In this document: one piece after another, positions 1 through 5,703 of the stretch | Position numbering within the stretch: the first letter of the stretch is position 1 | Layout of the letters: every line of letters begins with the position of its first letter | Assembly: GCF_000723165.1 (NCBI RefSeq) | Contig: NZ_HG322949.1 | Coordinates: forward strand, 2,576,695-2,582,458 | Reading direction: 5' to 3' | DNA from: Janthinobacterium agaricidamnosum NBRC 102515 = DSM 9628 | GTDB taxonomy: Bacteria > Pseudomonadota > Gammaproteobacteria > Burkholderiales > Burkholderiaceae_D | Length of the DNA stretch: 5,764 nt | Program-made: the position numbers and the translations under genes | Notes under the pieces: generated by a model | What the model saw: the letters and a program-made list of their open reading frames with translations, nothing else | Database searches by the model: none | Told to the model about the DNA's origin: nothing

Positions 1-1631
1 CCGGCAGCGGCATCAGCGCAGGCAGTCTGGTGATCACCGACGACGCGGCGCAGCGGGCGTTGACGGGCAAGGGCGCCGAGGAAACGGTGGCGGGCGTGAA
101 CCGCAACGTGACCACGGGCGTGGACACCAGCGGCAAGATCGGCAACAACTTCGACAAGCAGGCGTTGCAGGCGACGATGGAGGTGACGCAGGCGTTTGCG
201 GCTGCGGCGGCGAAGCAGGTGGGAGATTATGCTTCCAATAAACTGAACGAAGCGACGGCGTTGGCGAAGCAAGCGTCTGAAGAGCCCGACCCAGTAAAGA
301 GTGCCGAATTACAGCGTCAAAGCGATGAATTGAAGGCGAACTGGAAAGAGGACGGACCTGCGCGGGTAGCCTTGCACACTGCGGTCGGCGCGCTGACCGG
401 CGGCAGCAATGGCGCGTTAGGAGCGGGCGCCGCAGCGCTGTCGACGGATAGCATTTCCAGGCAGCTTCAAACTCTGGATATACCTGACACACTGCGCAGC
501 GCGCTGACCTTGGCGGCGGGGGCGGCGATAGGGGCTGCGGTTGGCGGTGAGGTGGGGGCGAACAGTGCGGTGAATGAGGTGGCGAACAACTACCTGAAGC
601 ATAAGCGCGAGGGGATGAAGAAATCGGAGCAGGAGCAATTTGACGCCGCTGTTGCCGCTTGCAGTTCAAGCAATCCTGATGCCTGTGCGAGGAGAGACAG
701 TTTAATTAAACTATCAACCGAGCGCGATACGCTGATTGGCAATGTCTGTTCCAGTGGCCCGTCAAAGGACTGCAGCAGTTTGGTAAGTGCTGCATATGGC
801 GAAGGTTACAAGGTGATCTTTGGTAGCGATAAAAAGGCTTACGTTTATCTGCAGGGATCGCCCGAATTGCGGGCGGTTCCCGACCCGAGAGACGGAACAT
901 ATCATTATGCTCAAGCGGCAAGTTTGCGTGATGGTCTGGAGCTGGCGGGAACTGACCTTGTGGTTGGCAAGGCACTGGGTGGCATTGCTGCTGGTGGGAA
1001 ATATGTATATGATGGTTTGGTTAACGGGGTGAGGGGTTTGCTGGACAGTAGCGCTCAGGCAGTGGGGCGATTGATTGAAGCCGGTCCGGTTCCGATAAGG
1101 AATGCGGAATTGATGGGTTCGAACGGGACGGGGATTGCTCGCCAGAATCCGTTGACTAATGCATGGGAATCTGTTGTGCCTGTCTTGTCGAAGGATGGGG
1201 TAAATAGTGCAGTATCATTTGGATCTGACGAAATCAGGTTCTCGCAGAACTCTGTTTCTTTCGGTAAAGTAGATCGTGCTACTAACCAAGCGTACACATA
1301 CGATGATCTTGTTAAGAGCATGCAAACGAATGGCTGGAAAGGTGATGCTGTTGATGTGGTTCGTATGCCAGATGGTCACCTGACCAGTATTGACAATACT
1401 CGTATTAGTGCAGCTCGAGAAGCAGGCATTGATGTGCAAGCGAAGGTTCGATCCTTTGACTCACCGTTAACAAAAGATGAAATTGGGCGATTTACCAAAG
1501 GTAACCAGGTTCCATCCACATGGGGTGATGCCATTACAATTCGTATTAATAGCCAAAGTGGGGCATTCAGTGTGAAATATCCCTACGGCGCAGACCCATT
1601 ACCGCGTGTGAAAGGAAGACCAAAACAATGA
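1..1631 (+). CDS. cdiA: CdiA/filamentous haemagglutinin-like contact-dependent toxin, C-terminal part (5' end outside window)
   Basis: The frame is open to the left edge, and copy 2 at 4271 shows the same protein continuing upstream, so the GTG at 30 is internal and not the start. Numbering residues from that GTG: 1-110 are an alanine-rich pre-pretoxin segment; about 112-187 are a glycine/alanine-rich pretoxin region (RVALHTAVGAL, then AAGAAIGAAVGGE) ending in VANN at 184-187, a divergent VENN motif. Residues 188-290 hold four cysteines and are shared with copy 2. Residue 291 onward is unique: a hydrophobic glycine-rich stretch (about 310-338), then a C-terminal domain from about 402. That domain has IRFSQNSV, YTYDDLVKSM, NGWKGD, VDVVRMPDG, SIDNTR and AAREAGIDV, an order that resembles the ParB/sulfiredoxin-like nuclease fold seen in polymorphic toxins. 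In the CDI family the protein is exported by a CdiB partner and its C-terminus enters target cells. The nuclease activity is inferred. The 3' third has lower GC than the rest, as expected for an exchangeable cassette. Confidence 0.88.
   Translation, partial: GSGISAGSLVITDDAAQRALTGKGAEETVAGVNRNVTTGVDTSGKIGNNFDKQALQATMEVTQAFAAAAAKQVGDYASNKLNEATALAKQASEEPDPVKSAELQRQSDELKANWKEDGPARVALHTAVGALTGGSNGALGAGAAALSTDSISRQLQTLDIPDTLRSALTLAAGAAIGAAVGGEVGANSAVNEVANNYLKHKREGMKKSEQEQFDAAVAACSSSNPDACARRDSLIKLSTERDTLIGNVCSSGPSKDCSSLVSAAYGEGYKVIFGSDKKAYVYLQGSPELRAVPDPRDGTYHYAQAASLRDGLELAGTDLVVGKALGGIAAGGKYVYDGLVNGVRGLLDSSAQAVGRLIEAGPVPIRNAELMGSNGTGIARQNPLTNAWESVVPVLSKDGVNSAVSFGSDEIRFSQNSVSFGKVDRATNQAYTYDDLVKSMQTNGWKGDAVDVVRMPDGHLTSIDNTRISAAREAGIDVQAKVRSFDSPLTKDEIGRFTKGNQVPSTWGDAITIRINSQSGAFSVKYPYGADPLPRVKGRPKQ
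5..899 (+). repeat. Direct repeat copy A: cdiA pretoxin segment
   Basis: This segment matches 4271-5162 almost base for base. Over the 290 codons from 30 to 899 I count eight amino-acid substitutions and one missing alanine codon (five alanines after the TQAF motif here, AAAT in the other copy). The match ends sharply after the codon ACA at 897-899 (Asp-Gly-Thr), where the two proteins become unrelated. On the left it probably continues beyond the window edge, because the first codons are still compatible with the other copy. Confidence 0.95.
579..590 (+). other. VANN motif (divergent VENN) of the pretoxin region, copy A
   Basis: Codons GTG GCG AAC AAC encode V-A-N-N within NEVANNYLKHK. In many CdiA proteins a VENN motif at this place marks the start of the variable CdiA-CT. 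Here the glutamate is alanine, and the same change is present in copy B at 4842-4853, so it is a property of this lineage and not a sporadic mutation. The actual sequence switch lies about 100 residues further on. Confidence 0.8.
1612..1618 (+). promoter_or_regulatory. Ribosome binding site for the SUKH-like immunity gene
   Basis: AAGGAAG lies inside the last codons of the toxin gene, about 10 bases before the ATG at 1628. With the ATGA overlap it supports translation of the immunity protein coupled to that of the toxin. Confidence 0.55.
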
Positions 1632-2023
1632 ACACCGAAAAATATTTGTTTGAAGACTATTCGTTACCGAGTAGTTTTAAATTTCCGCAGTCTTATCTGA
1701 ACTTGGTGGAGAAAGGTTTGCCGGATATCGATCCATGGTGGTGGTTGGCACCTCACAGGGACTCGGCTGTTTATTGGGCAGATACATTGCGCAATCAATT
1801 TCCTTCACGCATGCTAGTACCTTTTGCAAAGCATGGTGGTTCTGATGATGTTGCCTGTTTTGATGGCTCTGATCTCACAGGCAATCCCAAAGTGTTTTAC
1901 ATTCATTCGTTCTGCCCCCCGGGTTGGGAGCACAAAGGCGAAGCAAGCAGCTTCGTGGAATGGATTCAGAAAACCCAGATCGAAGCCGCCGAATTTAAAG
2001 CTGAAGAAGATGGAGAAGAGTAA
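1628..2023 (+). CDS. SUKH/SMI1-KNR4-like immunity protein (putative CdiI)
   Basis: This 131-residue protein has no signal peptide or membrane segment and is probably cytoplasmic. The N-terminus has a LPSSFKFPQSYLNLVEKG segment, and residues about 60-113 show the layout of the SMI1/KNR4 (SUKH) superfamily: a strand with LVPFAKHGGSDDVACFDGSD, then NPKVFYIHS, then a SSFVEWI helix near the end. SUKH proteins are among the most common immunity proteins of bacterial polymorphic toxins and bind the cognate toxin domain directly. The gene overlaps the toxin stop by ATGA (1628-1631) and has a good ribosome binding site, so it is almost certainly the cognate immunity gene of the toxin directly upstream. 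The acidic tail (EEDGEE) is also common in such inhibitors. The family assignment is by motif reading only. Neutralisation of the ParB-like toxin is inferred from position. Confidence 0.75.
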   Translation: MNTEKYLFEDYSLPSSFKFPQSYLNLVEKGLPDIDPWWWLAPHRDSAVYWADTLRNQFPSRMLVPFAKHGGSDDVACFDGSDLTGNPKVFYIHSFCPPGWEHKGEASSFVEWIQKTQIEAAEFKAEEDGEE

Positions 2024-2050
2024 TTTTGGAGCGTGGCCTGGCGAAAATTA
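2021..2050. terminator. Possible bidirectional terminator or inverted repeat between convergent genes
   Basis: TAATTTT at 2021-2027 is perfectly complementary to AAAATTA at 2044-2050. The arms contain the stop codon of the immunity gene (TAA, 2021-2023) and that of kptA (read on the minus strand from 2050-2048). The 16-base middle is GC-rich but pairs poorly, so the stem is short and AT-only. The T-run on each strand would suit transcription ending from either side, but the hairpin is weak. Confidence 0.3.
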
Positions 2051-2590
2051 ATCTTCGAGAAATTGCGCTGGTACTTTTTTCGTCAGCCAAACACCGTTCT
2101 CTGCCTGAAAGAACTTGAAGCCGTGCTGATGTACTCGTAGGGCTTCAATCTTTAGCACGATAGGTTGACCGTGTCGACTTCCGATGGCAAGCGCGGCCTG
2201 TTCATCTTGTGATAGATGCACATACTGGCGCGAGCCAGCTAGTAATCCTTCTTTTCGGATGGACTCCATAAAATGAATTGCGGTACCATGGTAAAGCAAT
2301 TCAGGTGGTACATTCTCGACATATTTAATGTCCACGCTCTCTGTAGAATGTCCTTGCACGGCGCGAATGCGCAGTCCATCTTCGGAAATCGCAAACCGTT
2401 TCTTATCGCTTGTCGTCACCACAGCCTGAATCAAATCCCGATCAAGTCGCTTGCCGTCATTGGCTGCAGCAGCGATCAATGCTGTAATATCGGTCCATCC
2501 CTCAAGGTCAAGCGTGATGCCGACTGCATCTGGTTGATGGCGTAGCACGTAACTTAAAAATTTGCTGATATCAGAGAGTTGCTTGCTCAT
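2048..2590 (-). CDS. kptA: RNA 2'-phosphotransferase, KptA/Tpt1 family
   Basis: The 180-residue product has the usual length of bacterial KptA and no visible damage. Family enzymes remove an internal 2'-phosphate from RNA using NAD+, releasing ADP-ribose 1'',2''-cyclic phosphate and nicotinamide; in eukaryotes this completes tRNA splicing. The sequence shows the N-terminal winged-helix part with SKFLSYVLRH (Arg17-His18), TSDKKRF (Arg65), RAVQGHS (about 76-82), YHGT (100-103), SRQYVHLS (Arg121) and the C-terminal NGVWLTKKVP. Arg17, His18, Arg65 and Arg121 match the Arg-His-Arg-Arg catalytic set known from the family. The ATG at 2590 gives the expected MSKxLxDxSKFLSxVLRH start, although no clear Shine-Dalgarno sequence precedes it. 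It faces the immunity gene with 24 bases between the stops. The role of bacterial KptA is not settled, since most bacteria have no 2'-phosphate-producing tRNA ligase; repair of damaged RNA is a possibility. Its place between two toxin modules suggests acquisition as cargo. Confidence 0.95.
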   Translation of the reverse strand: MSKQLSDISKFLSYVLRHQPDAVGITLDLEGWTDITALIAAAANDGKRLDRDLIQAVVTTSDKKRFAISEDGLRIRAVQGHSTESVDIKYVENVPPELLYHGTAIHFMESIRKEGLLAGSRQYVHLSQDEQAALAIGSRHGQPIVLKIEALRVHQHGFKFFQAENGVWLTKKVPAQFLED

Positions 2591-2876
2591 ATATTTAGTT
2601 TGAGAAAAAGAAAAATTCTTCCATTTTTAGAGAGCGCTAAAGTACAGCCGCCATGGCAAGTTTCTGCTTTGGGGCGGATCCTACCGAGTGCTATGTTAGA
2701 CCGGTCGTGATTGTAAATCCATAGCCAGCAGGTTGCAATGTTCTAGATTTCAGGACATGTCAGGATTTTCGTGTGCGAGGTCTTGAGACTTTTCCAGGGC
2801 GCCACTCGCTGTCCAATACGCTGGGCGTGAGCGTGCTGTAGAGTAATAAAACCGGTGCTTACTTGTTTAGTTTCGT
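2591..2876. other. Intergenic region upstream of kptA and of the orphan cdiA segment
   Basis: This 286-base interval has no intact gene. The part next to kptA (2591-2630) is AT-rich and could hold its promoter, but I see no convincing -35/-10 pair. At 2637-2739 lies an IS3-family transposase relic on the minus strand. From about 2740 to 2876 I recognise nothing: short frames on both strands are interrupted and no promoter or ribosome binding site stands out before the GTG at 2877. The base composition changes near 2905, where FHA-type coding sequence begins. Confidence 0.6.
2637..2739 (-). pseudogene. Remnant of the C-terminus of an IS3-family transposase (orfB), frameshifted
   Basis: Read on the minus strand from 2739, the codons give IATCWLWIYNHDRSNIALGRI, and in another frame KQKLAMAAVL followed by TAG at 2639-2637. 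Together these match the typical end of IS3-family orfB proteins, where a W-L-W-x-Y-N-x-x-R-P-N-M-A-L-G-G-I segment is followed by TPKQKLAMAA. One extra base between the two parts (in the run around the RP codons) breaks the frame, and an in-frame TAG lies just upstream at 2745-2743, so only a dead fragment of about 34 codons is left. The AT-rich bases after the stop (2630-2611, minus strand) may be what remains of the right end of the element. No left end or orfA is visible. Confidence 0.72.
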
Positions 2877-5231
2877 GTGATCATATCTCTCATCGTAGCT
2901 GGCCTTCGTTTTGCCGAACTGACCGGCCAGCGTTTCGTCGGCGATTACAGCAGCGATGAACAGCAATACCGTGGCCTGATGGAAGCCGGCGCAGCCTATG
3001 CCAATACCTGGAACCTGCGCCCGAGCGTGGCATTGACGCCGGCGCAAATGGCGGCGCTGACCAGCGACATCGTCTGGCTGGTCGAGCAAGACATCACGCT
3101 GGCCAGCGGCTTGAGCGGCAAGAGCGTCGCCATCACGCCGGGCCAGGACAACGAAAAGGGCAAGTTCGAAGTCAAGACCAGACAGGATGGTTTGACGTTT
3201 GCGCTGGGCGGCAGCGTGGTGGGCGCGCTCCAGAGCCTGCAAAGCATGAGCGCGGCGGCCAGTCAGGCCAAGGACAGCCGGGTCACGGCAATGGCTGCGG
3301 CGAGCGCGGCGATGGCGGGCAACGCGGCAGCGGCCGACATGGCTAAAAACGGCCCGAGCATCAGCGTCAGCCTGACGGCGGGCCATTCGGAAAGCCAGCA
3401 GACGCAAACGACGGCCAGCACCACCCACAGTGGCACAGTACTGACCGGTAATAACATCAGCATCACGGCCAGCGGCGCGGGCAAGGACAGCAAGGACGGG
3501 AACATCGCCATCGCCGGCAGCCAGCTGAACGCGAAGAACGATATCGTGCTGAACGCGGACAACCGGATCAACCTGGTGGCGGCGCAGGATACGGAAAGCC
3601 AGCACAGCGAGAGTTCCAGCCTGAGCGCATCGGTCGGCGTGGCGGCCAATATCAGCAGCAAAGGCACGTCGTTCGGCTACACCGCCAGCGTCAGCGGCAG
3701 CAAGGGGCATGAGGATGGCGAGGGCACGACGCAACTGAACACCCGCGTCAATGCCGGCCAGACCCTGATACTCAACAGCGGCGGCGATACCAACATCAAG
3801 GGCGCGGTGGCCAGCGCGAACCAGGTGATCGCCGATATCAAAGGCAACCTGAATCTGGAAAGCCTGCAAGACACGGCGAAGTTCGACAGCAAGAGCCAGA
3901 GCATGAGTGTCAGCGGGACGGTGGGCTACGGCGCCAGTTTCAGCGCCAGCTACAGCCAGAGCAACATCCATAACGACTACGCCAGCGTGCAGGAACAAAG
4001 CGGCATCAAGGCGGGCGACGGCGGCTTCCAGATCAAGGTGGCCGGCAACACCGACCTGAAGGGCGCGGTGATCAGCAGCACGGCGGAAGGAACAGGCGTC
4101 AATACACTGCGCACCGGCACGCTGACGCACAGCGAGATCGCCAACCATGCGGTATCGCAGGCGAACGGCATGGGCGTGAGCGGCGGCATGTCGGTGGCCG
4201 GTACGGGCGGCAATAGCGGCAACCTGCCGACGATTGCCTCGGTCAACAAGAACGACAGCAGCAGCACAGTCAGCGGCATCAGCGCGGGCAGTCTGGTGAT
4301 CACCGACGATGCGGCGCAGCGGGCGTTGACGGGCAAGGGCGCCGAAGAGACGGTGGCAAGCATCAACCGTAACGTGACGACTGGCGTGGACACCAGCGGC
4401 AAGATCGGCAACAACTTCGACAAGCAGGCGTTGCAGGCGACGATGGAGGTGACGCAGGCGTTCGCGGCGGCGACGAAGCAGGTGGGAGATTATGCTTCCA
4501 ATAAACTGAACGAAGCGACGGCGTTGGCGAAGCAAGCGTTTGAAGAGGCCGATCCAGTAAAGAGTGCCGAATTGCAGCGCCAGAGCGATGAATTAAAGGC
4601 GAACTGGAAAGAGGACGGACCTGCGCGGGTAGCCTTGCACACTGCGGTCGGCGCGCTGGCCGGCGGCAGCAATGGCGCGTTAGGGGCAGGTGCCGCGGCG
4701 CTGTCGACGGATAGCATTTCCAGGCAGCTTCAAACTCTGGATATACCGGACACACTGCGCAGCGCGCTGACCTTGGCGGCGGGGGCGGCGATAGGGGCTG
4801 CGGTTGGCGGTGAGGCGGGGGCGAACAGTGCGGTGAATGAGGTGGCGAACAACTACCTGAAGCATAAGCGCGAGGGGATGAAGAAATCGGAGCAGGAGCA
4901 ATTTGACGCCGCTGTTGCCGCTTGCAGTTCAAGCAATCCTGATGCCTGTGCGAGGAGAGACAGTTTAATTAAACTGTCTACCGAGCGCGATACGCTGATT
5001 GGCAATGTCTGTTCCAGTGGCCCGTCAAAGGACTGCAGCAGTTTGGTAAGTGCTGCATATGGCGAAGGCTACAAGGTGATCTTTGGTAGCGATAAAAAGG
5101 CTTACGTTTATCTGCAAGGATCGCCCGAATTGCGGGTGGTTCCCGACCCGAGAGACGGAACAGTGTCTTGCAAACACGTATTGATAAAGCGATCCTACCA
5201 AAATGGCTTGGCGGTTCAGCTTCCCCACTAG
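2877..5231 (+). CDS. Orphan CdiA/filamentous haemagglutinin segment with pretoxin region, truncated at both ends (likely non-functional)
   Basis: The frame encodes 784 residues without a signal peptide or secretion (TPS) domain, so it cannot be exported as a normal CdiA. FHA-type similarity starts abruptly at about residue 12 (ELTGQRFVGDYSSDEQQY) and runs to LTPAQMAALTSDIVWLVEQ (about 53-71). It then jumps to DITLASG and GKSVAITPGQ, the start of the FHA-2 repeat region (about 85-405, rich in S, G, A and N, with DSKDGNIAIAGSQLNAKND, GQTLILNSGGDTNIKGA and GNLNLESLQDTAK). Several hundred residues usual between these parts are missing. Residues about 465-762 repeat the pretoxin region of the upstream gene, with VANN at 656-659. 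After Asp-Gly-Thr (762) only 22 unrelated residues follow before the stop. The GTG start is the first in frame, and it has no recognisable ribosome binding site or promoter. It is best seen as a silent donor segment. Confidence 0.8.
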   Translation: MIISLIVAGLRFAELTGQRFVGDYSSDEQQYRGLMEAGAAYANTWNLRPSVALTPAQMAALTSDIVWLVEQDITLASGLSGKSVAITPGQDNEKGKFEVKTRQDGLTFALGGSVVGALQSLQSMSAAASQAKDSRVTAMAAASAAMAGNAAAADMAKNGPSISVSLTAGHSESQQTQTTASTTHSGTVLTGNNISITASGAGKDSKDGNIAIAGSQLNAKNDIVLNADNRINLVAAQDTESQHSESSSLSASVGVAANISSKGTSFGYTASVSGSKGHEDGEGTTQLNTRVNAGQTLILNSGGDTNIKGAVASANQVIADIKGNLNLESLQDTAKFDSKSQSMSVSGTVGYGASFSASYSQSNIHNDYASVQEQSGIKAGDGGFQIKVAGNTDLKGAVISSTAEGTGVNTLRTGTLTHSEIANHAVSQANGMGVSGGMSVAGTGGNSGNLPTIASVNKNDSSSTVSGISAGSLVITDDAAQRALTGKGAEETVASINRNVTTGVDTSGKIGNNFDKQALQATMEVTQAFAAATKQVGDYASNKLNEATALAKQAFEEADPVKSAELQRQSDELKANWKEDGPARVALHTAVGALAGGSNGALGAGAAALSTDSISRQLQTLDIPDTLRSALTLAAGAAIGAAVGGEAGANSAVNEVANNYLKHKREGMKKSEQEQFDAAVAACSSSNPDACARRDSLIKLSTERDTLIGNVCSSGPSKDCSSLVSAAYGEGYKVIFGSDKKAYVYLQGSPELRVVPDPRDGTVSCKHVLIKRSYQNGLAVQLPH
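4271..5162 (+). repeat. Direct repeat copy B: cdiA pretoxin segment
   Basis: This is the partner of 5-899, in the same orientation about 4.26 kb downstream. It carries the same VANN motif (4842-4853) and the same four-cysteine segment. Silent and conservative differences are scattered and not clustered, which fits a duplication that has diverged slightly or been partly homogenised by gene conversion. Its right end, after GACGGAACA at 5154-5162, is the exact point where toxin sequence unrelated to copy A begins. Confidence 0.95.
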
Positions 5232-5392
5232 ATACATTTTTTAGCGTTGAAATTCCTGCGGGTACTCAGATTCATATTGGAGAGGTAGGTACGCAAAGTG
5301 GTTTTTATGTTGGCGGCACACAACAAGTTATTGTTCCTAAACCCTGGATAATTCCTGGTGTTAAAGTAATTAATTCGATCCCACTTAAATGA
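5163..5392 (+). pseudogene. C-terminal fragment of a second toxin domain, out of frame with the cdiA segment
   Basis: From just after the repeat border, a frame different from the cdiA frame reads SVLQTRIDKAILPKWLGG, then a strand-rich stretch with FFSVEIPAGTQIHIGEVG, YVGGTQQVIVPKPW and GVKVINSIPL, ending in TGA at 5390-5392. The alternating hydrophobic/glycine pattern and the ATGA overlap with the next gene mark it as the end of a CdiA-CT-like toxin, but I cannot name the family. The only in-frame starts are weak: a TTG at 5168 has GGA about 8 bases upstream, which would give 74 residues. The domain lacks its N-terminal part and is not joined in frame to the pretoxin region, so it is most likely inactive. 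Base composition is clearly more AT-rich than the repeat. Whether any product is made is unknown. Confidence 0.6.
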
Positions 5393-5664
5393 AAAATATT
5401 AATAGAATAAAAATTGTGATGGGGAGAATGGCTGAGCTCCTTAATTTTGGCGGATATAGTGATTGGGCTAGATCATTGCAAAAATTAAAATTAGAGATCG
5501 AAGGTTCTTTTGGCCCTACAGTTGCTACAATACTAGCTATGTATGGAGGAATGGGGTCATTAAATGATGTTGTTTTATATAAGGATGGGCAGCCGCTAGT
5601 AGAAGAAAATATTGAATTGGATATTTTGAGATGCGAACTTTACCATCTATGTCATGGTATTTAA
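5389..5664 (+). CDS. Small putative immunity protein of the second toxin module (resembles DUF6966-type proteins)
   Basis: This 91-residue, probably cytoplasmic protein has no signal peptide. It begins with a helical MGRMAELLNFGGYSDWARSL segment (11-30), followed by a conserved-looking core ATILAMYGGMGSLNDVVLY (about 46-64) and a final helix with LDILRCELYHLC. From memory, the MYGGMGS(L/F)ND motif and the length resemble small proteins grouped as DUF6966; I could not check this. The start ATG overlaps the toxin-fragment stop as ATGA, exactly as in the first module, and there is no strong ribosome binding site, so expression probably depended on translation of the toxin. Being the intact half of a damaged pair, it is a candidate orphan immunity gene that still protects against siblings carrying the full toxin. 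AT-rich codon use sets it apart from the cdiA segment. The immunity role is inferred from position. Confidence 0.68.
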   Translation: MKNINRIKIVMGRMAELLNFGGYSDWARSLQKLKLEIEGSFGPTVATILAMYGGMGSLNDVVLYKDGQPLVEENIELDILRCELYHLCHGI

Positions 5665-5672
5665 CCTCTGCT

Positions 5673-5694
5673 TTTAGCACGATTTAAAAATGGA
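5673..5694 (+). other. Short sequence resembling the IS3 relic's 3' end
   Basis: These 22 bases match the minus-strand sequence 2641-2620 at 18 positions, including TTTAGC at the left and TAAAAATGGA at the right. In the first place this sequence contains the stop codon of the IS3-family orfB remnant and the bases after it. A similar but longer element end may therefore have lain here, in opposite orientation. It also overlaps the ribosome binding site region of the next gene, so part of the match could be chance. Confidence 0.35.
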
Positions 5695-5697
5695 GAG
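5692..5697 (+). promoter_or_regulatory. Ribosome binding site for the gene starting at 5704
   Basis: GGAGAG stands 6 bases before an ATG at 5704. It is the clearest Shine-Dalgarno sequence in the right half of the window and supports that start. Confidence 0.6.
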
Positions 5698-5703
5698 ATT
5701 GCC

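Noticed and set aside
30..32. GTG as a true translation start of the first gene
   Set aside because: The frame is open to the window edge, and in copy B the equivalent codon is a valine deep inside the protein.
34..669. Proline/serine/arginine-rich minus-strand frame, repeated at 4363-4932
   Set aside because: Its duplication simply reflects the direct repeat on the plus strand. Composition and lack of a ribosome binding site mark it as an antisense shadow.
1824..2051. 75-codon plus-strand frame overlapping the immunity gene
   Set aside because: It overlaps the SUKH-like gene in another frame, has no family features and no ribosome binding site.
2273..2545. 90-codon plus-strand frame opposite kptA
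   Set aside because: It is antisense to a gene with all catalytic motifs of KptA, and its product shows no recognisable pattern.
2859..2910. The end of that minus-strand frame, reading YDERYDHTKLNK before a stop, might be the tail of a recombinase
   Set aside because: Only about 16 codons lie outside the cdiA shadow, which is too short to assign. No other recombinase motif is present nearby.
2859..4535. A 558-codon open frame on the minus strand across the orphan cdiA segment
   Set aside because: It is the antisense shadow of GC-rich cdiA codons: the product is dominated by Arg, Ala and His with no recognisable domain. The plus-strand frame has clear FHA features.
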